Shown: positions 36,601-45,357, numbered from the stretch's first letter. The stretch is 57,802 bases of DNA from Bifidobacterium saguinibicoloris (GCF_019331725.1 NZ_JAHBBF010000015.1:1-57802); one strand, 5' to 3'. Notes: a model not told the origin generated them from the sequence alone. Program-made: numbers and translations.

Positions 36601-37864
36601 CAAGGCGTCCGACGGCGCGGACGGCACGATCCCCGCGACGCTGACCGTGCTCGTCACCGAAGCGACCGTGGTGGACGGCTGGAACGTGGCCGGCGAAGGC
36701 ACCGCCGCCGCCTCGTACGCGCAGGGCCGCACCCCGGTCACGAACCTGTTCGACGGGCGCAACGACACCGCGTGGGGCGATTGGGCCGCCAAGGGCACGA
36801 ACAAGCCCTCGCCGTGGGTGAGTTGGACGTTCGCCGCGGCGAAACGGTTCAGCACCGTCGACATCGTCTCCTTCGGCGAGGCCACGCCGAAACGCTTCAC
36901 CGTGCAGTACCTCGATGATTCCGGCGCGTGGGTCGATTCCGGCATCACCGCCGAGACCGGCGACCGCGTGAAGGCGGGCGACGTCACCGGCGCGGACATC
37001 AGCGCGCTTCCCGCGACGAAGGGCATCCGCCTCAACTTCACGTATGCGGACGGCGACGCCAATTACTACCTGAAGCTCGCGGAGGCGCACCTGTACGAGG
37101 CGAGCATCGTGCCGAAACCCGCCTCGGTGGGCACACTCGCCGATCTGCGCGTCGACGGCGTGCGCGTCGACGGGTTCGCGTCGGATCGTTTCGACTACGA
37201 CCTGTCCGGCACGGTGGACGTCGACACGGACGCATATCCGCTCGTGCAGGCGTTCGCCACGGATGCGGCCGCGAAGGTCGACGTCACGCAGCCGAGCGCG
37301 GACAACGGCGGCAAGGCCGTCGTGACGGTCACGCCGGCGGACGGCGGCAAGGCCGTCGCGTACACGGCCGACTTCGGTCCGCTGTTCCGACTGGACGCGC
37401 TTAAGGTGCAGCCAGGCAAGACCGCGTATCAGGTGGGTGATTCGTTCGACCGTTCCGGTCTCAAGGTCACCGCGGTCTACTCCAATGGCAAGCGCACGTC
37501 CGAGAAGGCCATCGACGCCGACGATCCGGAGCTCGCCGTCACCGGGTTCGATTCGCACGCCGCCACGGCCAGGCAGGTCGTCACGGTCACGTATCGCGGG
37601 GTGTCCGCGTCCTACGCGATCGCGGTGACGTCCTCCGGCGCCGTGCAGCCGTCGATTCCGAGCAAGCCCGGCGACGATGCGGGTTCGGCCGGCGACGGTT
37701 CCGACGGTTCCGGTACGGCCGGCGATGGGACGCACGCCGCGGGCCATGCGACGGCACTGAGCCGCACCGGTTCGTCCGTGGCGGCGGTCCTCGTCGTCGT
37801 CGCGCTGCTGTGCGCCGCGGCCGTGGCCATGTCCGTCGCGCGACGCAGGACGGACCGTCGATGA
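33674..37864 (+). CDS. Secreted, wall-linked GH30-type glycosidase, possible endo-beta-1,6-galactanase
   Basis: 1396 residues from the ATG at 33674 after GGAAGGAG. A Sec signal (about 1-32) is followed by a catalytic domain to about 620, beginning FQGWGTSLAWFA. Probable acid/base is E268 (IEPFNESE) and nucleophile E413 (PLSMSEVDG), as in clan A GH30. The N-terminal motif recalls GH30 subfamily 5 galactanases of bifidobacteria. Next come a ricin-like trefoil (about 660-800), two Big_4-type Ig modules (about 830-995), a discoidin/CBM32-like module (about 1000-1140), two more beta modules, and a C-terminal LSRTG (1362-1366), helix and RRRTDRR tail. Arabinogalactan side chains are a plausible substrate. 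No transporter or regulator is adjacent. Confidence 0.72.
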   Translation: MSTITTRIAAATAAIAMLAAGGASMASTAIAGEPATAASGNTTVITPNPWFQNGPFQGWGTSLAWFANATGSYGEEGSLTQSSGDATTDAEALAYGKALREQFYQSIFGKDGLDLNMARYNIGGGNASDVGYGYPYMRQGAAVPGYWADDIDGSKNLYDGVTTKKSDYKKLDEAFDATKDSSYDWSKGKAQEWWVQRGAETGDITSWEAFANSAPYFMTYNGTITGTGNKNQSDLQDAEKFGQYLGKAVKHLEDTYGINIGTIEPFNESENKSRGTPVASAAKTAAGAYGTDHKELLERYDALFPNMDKNVTTYDLRTKKPQEGMYVSNDQQQATIRSLRQAIEANGLNANGTTTISGTDASNAGSFGGSYDGWDQDVRDAVGQYNVHAYSQGGQFYVRDIAQADGKPLSMSEVDGDYTSEKQFNPYDFSNALGMAEEINNDVYALQSQDFTFWQVVEDLYNMQTPTTGSNPNGENLNWGTVFIDFDCTVAGKGADGKGALFSKRRVDQNGGKTDGLKPCTVLANTKYNAVRAYTQFIHKNDVILANNDMLNTMTARSADDKTQTIVHRNAGDTDETVVIDLSKYGDVAADAAGKLYLTTTPKQDAADTATPAVLNKTSNQLRKNGVTVDPTAKTATFTVPAGSIASVQLTGVGGVSKDAETIADGGTYQLVGQQSGKAFTVTTNDTNVTTTTNTTTAQIDNLATDASTAATQLWTFHELPASAQRPTVRRYVIESADHRILTADRNGTVSLKGGTVDAARGDASAIWTLNTDDSVHVSLVNSLSRGALDVTGRKTAAGSPVGTAGSTTANTSNSARNIGKQITSQTWQVRSVTPTGTKAVHAQTAVGVTPSLPDVVTPQYLWGDGSPAKVTWDTAALAEQVKRIGTVTVHGTATDLYGNAIKVTATVYVGAFTVSDATSITVAAGTTASAVKDAAPDTVKAHVGTGYALDTPVTWQWGDATDATFAKTGSVTVAGKASDGADGTIPATLTVLVTEATVVDGWNVAGEGTAAASYAQGRTPVTNLFDGRNDTAWGDWAAKGTNKPSPWVSWTFAAAKRFSTVDIVSFGEATPKRFTVQYLDDSGAWVDSGITAETGDRVKAGDVTGADISALPATKGIRLNFTYADGDANYYLKLAEAHLYEASIVPKPASVGTLADLRVDGVRVDGFASDRFDYDLSGTVDVDTDAYPLVQAFATDAAAKVDVTQPSADNGGKAVVTVTPADGGKAVAYTADFGPLFRLDALKVQPGKTAYQVGDSFDRSGLKVTAVYSNGKRTSEKAIDADDPELAVTGFDSHAATARQVVTVTYRGVSASYAIAVTSSGAVQPSIPSKPGDDAGSAGDGSDGSGTAGDGTHAAGHATALSRTGSSVAAVLVVVALLCAAAVAMSVARRRTDRR

Positions 37865-37916
37865 CGTTCCGGAACTGATGGCGGTGGCGGCCGATCGCCG
37901 CCATCGCCATACGGCA

Positions 37917-37950
37917 GAGCCCCCGCAATCCGAATGGATTGCGGGGGCTC
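37917..37950 (+). terminator. Terminator after GH30-type gene
   Basis: GAGCCCCCGCAATCC and its exact reverse complement enclose GAAT, followed by TTGC. A weaker hairpin precedes it at about 37878-37905. Confidence 0.85.
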
Positions 37951-37988
37951 TTGCATGGCCGGTCACGTGCGGTCCTCGCCGCGCGGAT

Positions 37989-38308
37989 GGCGAAGGCGTA
38001 CGAAGGGTACGTCGAGCCTGAGGAAAGGCGGTATACGCTCCGTCATTGACTGACGTGTGCGGCCTCTAGGCGCGGAGGGCGAAGGCGTACAACAGTACGT
38101 CGAACCCTCCGCAACGACGAGGACGCTCCGTCATTTCACTGACGTGTGCGGAGACCGCCGTCCGAAGGCGAAGGCGTACGAAGGGTACGTCGAGCCTGAG
38201 GAAAGGCGGTATACGCTCCGTCAGCTGACGTGTGCGGCCTCTAGGCGCGGAGGGCGAAGGCGTACAACAGTACGTCGAACCCTCCGCAACGACGAGGACG
38301 CTCCGTCA
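37989..38308. repeat. ABAB direct-repeat block ending at glgP stop
   Basis: Module A (GGCGAAGGCGTACGAAGGG ... ) is at 37989 and 38167. Module B (TGACGTGTGCGGCCTCTAGG ... CTCCGTCA) is at 38051-38133 and 38226-38308 and is identical over 83 bp. A and B share a GGCGAAGGCGTAC...GTACGTCGA core with hairpin potential. The last B supplies the glgP stop codon. It sits between convergent genes. Confidence 0.85.
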
Positions 38309-40753
38309 GTCGGCGAGCGGGCCGGTCTTCCAGATGCGCTCGAGGTAATCCTCGATGGAGCGGTCGGAGCTGAAGTAGCCGGAGTTGGCGACGTTGAGCA
38401 GGGCCTTGCGGTTCCACTCGAGCGGGTCGCGGTACAGCTTCTCGATCTCGGACTGGATGTCAGCGTAGGCGGTGAAGTCCGCGAGCGTCATGAACCAGTC
38501 CTTGGTCAGCCAGTCGGCGACGAGCGGCGCGTAGGCGTTGCGGTCGCCGTAGGAGAAGGTGCCGTTGGCGACCAGGTCGATGGCCTGCTTGAGGCGCGGG
38601 TCGGCCTCGTAGTACTTGGCCGGATCGTAGCCGTTGGCGTACTGGGCCTCGACCTCGTCGACGGTCATGCCGAAGAGGAAGAAGTTCTCGGCGCCGACCT
38701 TCTCGCGGATCTCGACGTTCGCGCCGTCGAGGGTGCCGACGGTGAGCGCGCCGTTAAGGGCGAACTTCATGTTGCCGGTGCCGGAGGCCTCCTTGCCGGC
38801 CTGGGAGATCTGCTCGTCGAGCTCGGTGGCCGGGATGAGGTTCTGGGCCATCTCGATGTTGTAGTTCGGGAGCATGTAGACGGCGAGCTTGCCCTTGACG
38901 TCCGGATCGTTGTTGACGACCTTGGAGACGTTGTTGATGAGCTCGATGGTCATCTTGGCCAGGTAGTAGCCCGGGGCGGCCTTCGCGCCGAAGAACACGG
39001 TGCGCGGCAGGATGTCGTCGGCGGAGACGGAGCCGTTCTTGATGGCGGCGTACTTGGAGATGACGGCGAGGATCTTCAGGCTCTGGCGCTTGTACTCGTG
39101 CAGGCGCTTGACCATCGTGTTGAACAGGGTGTTCTCGTCGATGTCGATGCCGTAGTGGTCCTTGGCGAAGCCGACGAAGGCGTGCTTGTTGGCCTGCTTG
39201 ACGGCGGCGAACTTCTTGACGAACTCGTCGTCCTTGGCCAGCGGGACGAGGCCCTGCAGCAGCTCGAGGTCGGAGATCCACTTGTCGGTGCCGAGGCCCT
39301 CGGTGATGAGGTCGGACAGGCCCGGGTTGGCGAGCTTGACGAAGCGACGCGGGGTGACGCCGTTGGTCACGTTGGTGAACTTGTCCGGGTAGGCGTCGGA
39401 GAAGTCCTTGAGGGTGACGTCCTTGAGCAGCTGGGAGTGCAGCTCGGCCACGCCGTTGACGTGGGAGCCGCCGTAGGTGGCGAGGTACGCCATGCGGACG
39501 GAGTCGCCGGTGTAGATGCGCATCTTCTCGATGGTCTCGTCGGCGACGCCCTTGTCCTTGAGCTCGTCCTCGAACTGCTCGTTGATCTTCTCGATGATCT
39601 CGAGGTGACGCGGCAGCAGCTCGCCGATCAGGCTGGACGGCCAGACCTCGAGGGCCTCCGGCAGCAGCGTGTGGCAGGTGTAGTTGAAGGTCTTCTGGGT
39701 GATGGACCAGGCGGTGTCCCAGTCGTAGTCGTACTCATCGATGAGGATGCGCATGAGCTCGGGGATGCCGATGACCGGGTGGGTGTCGTTGAGCTGGAAC
39801 GTGATCTTGTTCGGGAAGGTGGTCAGGTCCGGCTTGGCCTCGCCCGGGTAGAAGACGCGGATGGCGTCGTGCAGGGAGGCGGAGACGAAGAAGTACTGCT
39901 GCTCGAGACGCAGCTCCTTGCCGACCTTGGTGGAGTCCTCCGGGTAGAGGATCTTGGAGATGTTCTCGGCCTTGACCTGCGGCTTGACGGCGTCCATGTA
40001 CTCGCTCTTGTTGAAGGCGAGCAGGTCGAACTCGTCGTAGGACTTGGCGGTCCACAGGCGCAGGGTGTTCACGCGCTGGGACTTGTAGCCCGGCACGAGG
40101 TAGTCGACCGGCACGGCGCGCACGGACCACGCCGGCTTCCAGACCTTCTTGCCGTTCTCCTCGACGACCTCGCCGCCGAAGGAGACCTTCTGGTCGCGGT
40201 TGTAGTCGATGTGGCCCCACGGCTCCTCGTTGGAGAGCCAGTAGTCCGGGGTTTCGACCTGCTTGCCGTTCTCGTCGAACTTCTGCTTGAAGATGCCGTA
40301 CTTGTACTGGATGCCGTAGCCGAAGGCCGGCACGCCGAGGGAGGCGAGGGAGTCGATGAAGCAGGCGGCGAGACGGCCGAGGCCGCCGTTGCCGAGGCCC
40401 GGCTCGTATTCGGCGTCGACGATGTCCTTCGGCTGGAAGCCGAGGGCCTCGACGGCCGCGTCGAACTGCTCGGTCAGGCCCGCGTTGAGCAGGGCGTTCT
40501 CGAGCTGCTTGCCCATGAGGAATTCGGCGGACAGGTAGCCGACGGCCTTGGTGCTGCCGTTGACCATGTCGGACTGGGTCTTGAACCAGGAGTCCGCGAG
40601 GTGGTTGCGGACGGCCTTGGAGGCGGCGACGTAGACGTCGGCGGCGGTGGCCTGCTCGACGGTGACGCCCTGGGTGTACTTGAGTTGCTCACGAATCTCG
40701 TCGGCGAACTGCTCGGCCGTGACAGGAGACTTCGGTGCGGTGATCTCGGTCAT
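38306..40753 (-). CDS. glgP: Glycogen/alpha-glucan phosphorylase
   Basis: 815 residues from the ATG at 40753 (GGAAGGAAAAG upstream). It releases glucose 1-phosphate from alpha-1,4-glucan ends. The PLP lysine is K663 in GTGNMKFALNGALTVGTLDGANVEI-type context. The N-terminus has GYLSAEFLMGKQLENAL and GNGGLGRLAACF, both highly conserved. Length matches the bacterial family. Codon use is strongly biased, suggesting high expression. Its last codons run into the downstream repeat block. Confidence 0.96.
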   Translation of the reverse strand: MTEITAPKSPVTAEQFADEIREQLKYTQGVTVEQATAADVYVAASKAVRNHLADSWFKTQSDMVNGSTKAVGYLSAEFLMGKQLENALLNAGLTEQFDAAVEALGFQPKDIVDAEYEPGLGNGGLGRLAACFIDSLASLGVPAFGYGIQYKYGIFKQKFDENGKQVETPDYWLSNEEPWGHIDYNRDQKVSFGGEVVEENGKKVWKPAWSVRAVPVDYLVPGYKSQRVNTLRLWTAKSYDEFDLLAFNKSEYMDAVKPQVKAENISKILYPEDSTKVGKELRLEQQYFFVSASLHDAIRVFYPGEAKPDLTTFPNKITFQLNDTHPVIGIPELMRILIDEYDYDWDTAWSITQKTFNYTCHTLLPEALEVWPSSLIGELLPRHLEIIEKINEQFEDELKDKGVADETIEKMRIYTGDSVRMAYLATYGGSHVNGVAELHSQLLKDVTLKDFSDAYPDKFTNVTNGVTPRRFVKLANPGLSDLITEGLGTDKWISDLELLQGLVPLAKDDEFVKKFAAVKQANKHAFVGFAKDHYGIDIDENTLFNTMVKRLHEYKRQSLKILAVISKYAAIKNGSVSADDILPRTVFFGAKAAPGYYLAKMTIELINNVSKVVNNDPDVKGKLAVYMLPNYNIEMAQNLIPATELDEQISQAGKEASGTGNMKFALNGALTVGTLDGANVEIREKVGAENFFLFGMTVDEVEAQYANGYDPAKYYEADPRLKQAIDLVANGTFSYGDRNAYAPLVADWLTKDWFMTLADFTAYADIQSEIEKLYRDPLEWNRKALLNVANSGYFSSDRSIEDYLERIWKTGPLAD

Positions 40754-41000
40754 GTTTCTTGCTTTTCCTTCCGGGATGGAACTTCCCTGACCATGATACG
40801 GCGCGCCGTTGGACGCACCCCAACCCATACATGAACAGTGAGTTACATTCCACACCGCTTCGTGCATACGTTGTCATCGGCCAATATCCGCCACTTTACT
40901 ACGTAGGCGGCATCACGGCAAACCGATGGGCCGCCATCGTCCGCCGGCATGGCGCAACCGGTCACGGCGACATCGCATCGCACGTAGCACCCGTGGCACA

Positions 41001-41477
41001 ATGACGGGTATGGCAGTGATTCTGGAGAAGGACCTGGCGCGCGGACGCCAGTCGTACGAACAATGGCGGGACGCGGCCTTGGAGGCATCGTCCGCACGCG
41101 ACGTCGCGACGGCGCCGGAGACATCGGAGACCACGGGGACGCAGGCCGGGGCGCCACTCGACGCACGGCTGTCCATCGCGCCGAAACTGCCGCGGCCGGT
41201 CATGGCGATGGCCGTGCGCTACTCGCTGTTCCTGCTGGAACGCAAGGCCCCCGGGCCCGGCGTCGAAGTGCGCGTGGCGCCATGGGGCGCCATCAAGATC
41301 CTGGACGGACCGGAATCGGACCCGCACAACCTCACGCCGCCGGACGTCATCGAACTCGACCCGGACGTATGGCTGCGGCTGGCCGCCGGCATCACCACAT
41401 GGGATGAGGAGAAGGAAGCCGGACGCATCAGCGCGGTGGGCGAACGCGACGACCTCGGGTGGCTGCTGCCGCTGTGA
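41001..41477 (+). CDS. Sterol carrier (SCP)-family small protein
   Basis: About 158 residues; ATGs at 41001 and 41010 are both possible and neither has a clear ribosome site, so a leaderless start is conceivable. The C-terminal 100 residues match the actinobacterial SCP_3-like pattern: RYSLFLLERKAPGPGVEVRVAPWGAIKILDG, then PPDVIELDPDVWLRLAAG and TWDEE. The fold would bind a hydrophobic ligand, but no role is established. It is divergent from glgP. Confidence 0.75.
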   Translation: MTGMAVILEKDLARGRQSYEQWRDAALEASSARDVATAPETSETTGTQAGAPLDARLSIAPKLPRPVMAMAVRYSLFLLERKAPGPGVEVRVAPWGAIKILDGPESDPHNLTPPDVIELDPDVWLRLAAGITTWDEEKEAGRISAVGERDDLGWLLPL

Positions 41478-41608
41478 CGGACGGCGGAACGCAAAACCCG
41501 GTGGCCGTGCATCGGCGACCACCGGGTCTGAAGTCTGCTACCTGAAGTCCGCGAAAACGTACCGGATGCATCGGGCGCACCGGGCGCGACGGACCGGCGC
41601 CCGCCCGC

Positions 41609-42004
41609 TCAGGCGTTCTTCGGCTTGAGCGCGCTCGGGATGGGGCGCGGCTTCGGCATCGGAATGGGCTTGTGCGGCGCGGCCGGCTTGGCGCTGGTCT
41701 TCGGGAACTCGCCGCTCGTGGCCTTCGCCGCGGCCTCGGCGGCCCACTTGGCGTACTCGTCCAAATCGTCCTGACCGGAGGCGGCGGCATCGTCCGCGGC
41801 GGGCGCGGCATCCGCCGTCGCGGAAACGTCCGCGGCAGTGTCCGCATACTGGTCTTCAAGATCGGCGAACGGATCGACGGAGCCCGTTCCCGGCTCCTGA
41901 CCGCTCAATTCCTTGGCAAGCTCATCGTAATCGGTGTCGGTAGTCAGATATTTGAGCTTACGAGCTATCTTCTGCTGCTTGGCTTTCTGACGTCCGCGGC
42001 CCAT
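41609..42004 (-). CDS. DUF3073 protein
   Basis: 131 residues. The conserved start MGRGRQKAKQQKIARKLKYL and the YDELAKEL segment define DUF3073, a short actinobacterial family. The rest is Ala/Asp-rich with a Pro/Lys tail. The ATG at 42004 follows AGGGGGTCAC; the frame extends to 42268 but without support. Function is unknown; the basic start suggests nucleic-acid contact (inference). Confidence 0.85.
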   Translation of the reverse strand: MGRGRQKAKQQKIARKLKYLTTDTDYDELAKELSGQEPGTGSVDPFADLEDQYADTAADVSATADAAPAADDAAASGQDDLDEYAKWAAEAAAKATSGEFPKTSAKPAAPHKPIPMPKPRPIPSALKPKNA

Positions 42005-42087
42005 GTGACCCCCTGAAATATTGCTTGCTATCGATTCATCATCACAGAAGAGTACCACTTGTTCCCCGCTCGTGGCTTGTCGGCTCG

Positions 42088-42106
42088 CGCTTTTACGATA
42101 AAAGCG
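42088..42106. promoter_or_regulatory. 19-bp palindrome in DUF3073-trpS divergent region
   Basis: CGCTTTTACGATAAAAGCG has 8-bp perfect arms around CGA, in an AT-rich pocket of an otherwise GC-rich region. It lies 84 bp from DUF3073 and 165 bp from trpS, placed to control either. LacI-type operators have this form, but no regulator is encoded here. The remainder of 42005-42270 shows no T-box. Confidence 0.45.
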
Positions 42107-42270
42107 ATATTTTGCACGGTTTTGACACAACCCGCGCACCGGCGCAACGGTCCAACGCATCAACGCCCCGGCGACGGTCGGAAGACGTCGAAACCACGGA
42201 ACCGGCACGCCGGCATCGCGCCCCATCGCACGAACCGCACGGACCGCACGACCCAAAGGACGAGACAAGC

Positions 42271-43371
42271 ATGACGGACGAAACGCAGGAACCGCAGATC
42301 ACCGCGGCCGGCAACGAAATGAGCGCAAGCTTCCTGGCCGCGAAGAAGCGCTCGGACGCGACGCTGGCCAAGCTCGAGGCGAATCCGGACAAGTTCACGA
42401 TGCTCACCGGCGACCGCCCCACCGGACGCCTGCACCTCGGCCACTACTTCGGTTCCATCAAGGAACGCGTGGCCATGCAGAACAAGGGCGTCCACTCCAA
42501 CATCATCATCGCGGACTACCAGGTCATCACCGACCGCGACACCACCGAGCACATCCAGGACAACGTCCTCAACCTCGTGCTCGACTACATGGCCGCCGGC
42601 ATCGACCCGCAGAAGACCATGATCTACGCGCACTCCGCCGTGCCGGCCGAAAACCAGCTGCTGCTGCCGTTCCTCTCCCTCGTCACCGAGGCCGAACTGC
42701 ACCGCAACCCCACCGTCAAGTCCGAGATGGAGGCCTCCGGCCACGCGCTCACCGGCCTGCTGCTCACCTACCCGGTGCATCAGGCGTGCGACATCCTCTT
42801 CTGCAAGGCGAACGTCGTGCCGATCGGCAAGGACAACCTGCCGCACATCGAGATCACGCGCACCATCGCCCGCCGCTTCAACGAGCGCTACGCCAAGAAG
42901 CACCCGGTGTTCCCGGAGCCGGCCGCCATCCTGTCCGACGCCCCGGAGATCCCGGGCCTCGACGGCCGCAAGATGAGCAAGTCCTACGGCAACTCCATCA
43001 TGCTGGGCGCCACCGCCGCGGAGACCGCCAAGCTCATCAAGAAGAGTCCCACCGATTCCGAGCGCACCATCACCTTCGACCCGGTGAACCGCCCGCAGGT
43101 CTCCGCGCTGCTCACCACCGCGGGCCTCGTGACCGGCCGTGACCCGAAGGAGATCGCCGACGAGATCGGCGCCGCGGGCGCCGGCGCGCTCAAGGCGTAC
43201 GTCATCGAATCCGTGAACAACTTCCTCGCCCCGCACCGCGAGCGTCGCGAGGAGCTCGCCAAGGACATGGACTACATCCGCGACGTGCTGCACGACGGCA
43301 ACAAGCGCGCCAACGAAATCGCCAACGCCACCCTCGACGAGGTGCGCGAGGCCATGGGCATGAAGTACTGA
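42271..43371 (+). CDS. trpS: Tryptophanyl-tRNA synthetase
   Basis: 366 residues from the ATG at 42271 with AAAGGACGAG upstream. The class I HIGH motif is HLGH (TGRLHLGHYFG) and the second signature is KMSKS. TYPVHQACDILF and VVPIGKDNLPHIEITR are typical of bacterial TrpRS. It charges tRNA-Trp in the cytoplasm. The N-terminal 30 residues before the Rossmann fold are longer than in E. coli, and an internal ATG (MSASFL, 42319) could also serve. Confidence 0.94.
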   Translation: MTDETQEPQITAAGNEMSASFLAAKKRSDATLAKLEANPDKFTMLTGDRPTGRLHLGHYFGSIKERVAMQNKGVHSNIIIADYQVITDRDTTEHIQDNVLNLVLDYMAAGIDPQKTMIYAHSAVPAENQLLLPFLSLVTEAELHRNPTVKSEMEASGHALTGLLLTYPVHQACDILFCKANVVPIGKDNLPHIEITRTIARRFNERYAKKHPVFPEPAAILSDAPEIPGLDGRKMSKSYGNSIMLGATAAETAKLIKKSPTDSERTITFDPVNRPQVSALLTTAGLVTGRDPKEIADEIGAAGAGALKAYVIESVNNFLAPHRERREELAKDMDYIRDVLHDGNKRANEIANATLDEVREAMGMKY

Positions 43372-43396
43372 TTCATGATTCACTGATTTCCGCTAT

Positions 43397-43595
43397 CTGC
43401 GGCACGAGGGGTATTTCTCCGCCACTGCGGATGTCTATCCTGCTTACGAGGGGTATCCGCCGCGGGTAAACCACTGCGAAAACGGCTTGGCTGCCTTGCG
43501 GCCAAGCCGTTTTCGCGTCCTTGTACCCCACTGGGGCACCCCTCGCAAGTGAGTTGGATGTCCGTAAGAGCGGAAAAGCACCCCTCGCAACGCAG
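43397..43595. repeat. 199-bp nested palindromic element, copy 1
   Basis: Outer arms of about 62 bp pair imperfectly. Each arm carries CGAGGGGT twice, exactly 42 bp apart (43405, 43447; complement at 43538, 43580). The centre is a perfect 15-bp stem GCGAAAACGGCTTGG (43476-43516). It lies between convergent trpS and amidohydrolase genes. Copy 2 at 47147 has the same length and the same internal offsets. Confidence 0.88.
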
Positions 43596-43776
43596 ATGAA
43601 CGGAGCGGCCGCGGGTCCTTCCGACCCGCCGTTCACCAGCCTGCTTCCCCGGACCGTCGAATAGGCTCCGCGCCCAGACCCAGGATCGCAGGATGGTCGA
43701 TCAAGCCCGCCACCGATGCCAAGACCTCGGCCCGGGCCGGCCGACGAATGGATCGGGCCCTCCGGCAGCTCACCGG

Positions 43777-45357
43777 CTAGTGGACCCGCTCGCCCGCAAG
43801 GAACGTCATCACCACATGCCGCGGCATGCCGCGCATCTCCTCGGGGGTCAGCTGCGCATAGGGGTCGGCGTCCAACAACACCAGGTCGGCCGGGTCGCCG
43901 GGCTCGGGCTGGACGCGGCCGGTCGCCGTGGACGAGGCCAACGCCACGTCGACCGGCAGGCATTGCTCCGGCTGGAACGGTTCGCGGGCCGAATCCTCGG
44001 TCTCGAACACCGCCGCGGAGATCGCCAGCCACGGGTCCAACGGCGCCACCGGGGCGTCGGAGCCCATACGCAGCGTGGTCCCCGCGTCATACAGGGAACG
44101 GAACGCGTATGGAATGCCGGCCGGATGCGCCCAGAAGCGGGAGATCACATCCCGGTCGTCCATCGCATGCTGCGGTTGGATGCTCGCCTCGAGGCCGAGC
44201 GCGGCGAGACGCGGGATGTCCCGCGGCTTGAGCAGCTGCGCATGCTCGATGGAGCCATGCGCGTGCGTGCGTTCCGCCGCGTCGAGCACGATGGTGTTCG
44301 CCTCATCGCCGATGGCATGGCAGGCGATGGCGAACCCGTGTCCGGTGGCGAGACGCATGTAGTCCTCGATCTGTTCGGGTGTGTAGCTCAGCACGCCGCA
44401 GGTCGGCGGCTCGATGCCGGAATACGGGGTGGAGCAATAGGCGGAACGGGTGTTGAGCGAACCGTCGGAGATGAGCTTCATCGCACCCACCATGCCCAAT
44501 CCGCGGCTGCCGGGCAACGGTTTGCCGCTATGCCAGCCGTCCTCGATGGCCTTGGCCAGACGCTCGGGATAGACGCCGGCCGCGACGCGCAGACGGTTGA
44601 TGCCCGCCTTGAACCGGGCGATCCACGTGTCGATGTTCTCCGCCATCTCGTAGTCGCGGATGCCGGTCACACCCTTGCCGGCCGCATCCGCCTCGGCCTC
44701 GCGCAGCAGACGGTCGGTTTCCTCCGCCGCGCCGGGCGCCTTGTCGAACTCCTTGTACGCCTCGAACCATTCCAATTCGCCCACCAGACCTGTCTTCGGG
44801 TCCGGATGGACGCCGAGCCGGCGGGCCGCCGCCGAATTCACCCATCCGCAGTGCATGTCTGCGCTGGACAGGGCCACGGGCTGCTCGCCGGCGGCCTCGT
44901 CGATGGCGACCAGCGTGGGCTGTTGGTCATCGGACCACAGGGAATGACGGAAGCGCATGCCCACCACGAACGCGTTCGGGTCGAGCGTGCCGGAGGCGCG
45001 GCGTTCATCGAGATGCGCGCGCAGCATGGTCATCGCCTCGGATGCGGAGCGGGCGTCGATGAGGTCGAGCCGGCCGAGCGTCTTCGACCACTGGGTGAAA
45101 TGCGTGTGGCAGTCCATGAGGCCGGGGATGACCCATAGGTCGGAGGCGTCGATGGTCGTCGCGGCGGGGGCCACGGCGGCAACGGAAGCAACGGAACCGG
45201 AGCCAGCAGGGGCCGTAGCGCCGACGGAAGCCGCCGGCGCTACGGAGACGACGCGGCCATCGCGGATGCCGAGGTCCACACGTCCGGCATCGGCCTTGCC
45301 GGGCACGCGCGCGTTGAGGATGTTCAGGTCATTGCTCATATCGCTCATACCCGCCAT
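43777..45357 (-). CDS. YtcJ-type metal-dependent amidohydrolase
   Basis: 526 residues from the ATG at 45357; nearby ATGs at 45348 and 45339 are also possible. The amidohydrolase 3 family pattern is clear: metal site PGLMDCHTHFTQW, FVVGMRFRHSLW, MKLISDGSLNTRSAYC, CHAIGDEANTIVLDA, SIEHAQL and MGSDAPVAPLDPW. Such enzymes hydrolyse amide, carbamate or imine bonds; the natural substrate is not predictable. An Ala/Gly/Ser-rich insertion at about 38-62 is unusual. It is cytoplasmic and stands alone. Confidence 0.88.
   Translation of the reverse strand: MAGMSDMSNDLNILNARVPGKADAGRVDLGIRDGRVVSVAPAASVGATAPAGSGSVASVAAVAPAATTIDASDLWVIPGLMDCHTHFTQWSKTLGRLDLIDARSASEAMTMLRAHLDERRASGTLDPNAFVVGMRFRHSLWSDDQQPTLVAIDEAAGEQPVALSSADMHCGWVNSAAARRLGVHPDPKTGLVGELEWFEAYKEFDKAPGAAEETDRLLREAEADAAGKGVTGIRDYEMAENIDTWIARFKAGINRLRVAAGVYPERLAKAIEDGWHSGKPLPGSRGLGMVGAMKLISDGSLNTRSAYCSTPYSGIEPPTCGVLSYTPEQIEDYMRLATGHGFAIACHAIGDEANTIVLDAAERTHAHGSIEHAQLLKPRDIPRLAALGLEASIQPQHAMDDRDVISRFWAHPAGIPYAFRSLYDAGTTLRMGSDAPVAPLDPWLAISAAVFETEDSAREPFQPEQCLPVDVALASSTATGRVQPEPGDPADLVLLDADPYAQLTPEEMRGMPRHVVMTFLAGERVH

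Noticed and set aside
33677..37966. 1429-codon minus-strand open frame opposite the GH30-type gene
   Set aside because: Antisense shadow; no ribosome site or motif, whereas the plus frame has a signal peptide, catalytic residues and an anchor.
38057..40834. 925-codon plus-strand open frame opposite glgP
   Set aside because: It mirrors glgP codons, is Val/Gly/Leu/Asp-rich without any domain, and exists because GC-rich third positions remove stops on the opposite strand.
42005..42270. T-box or trp attenuator before trpS
   Set aside because: No T-box sequence, specifier loop or Trp-codon leader peptide was found; only the 19-bp palindrome stands out.
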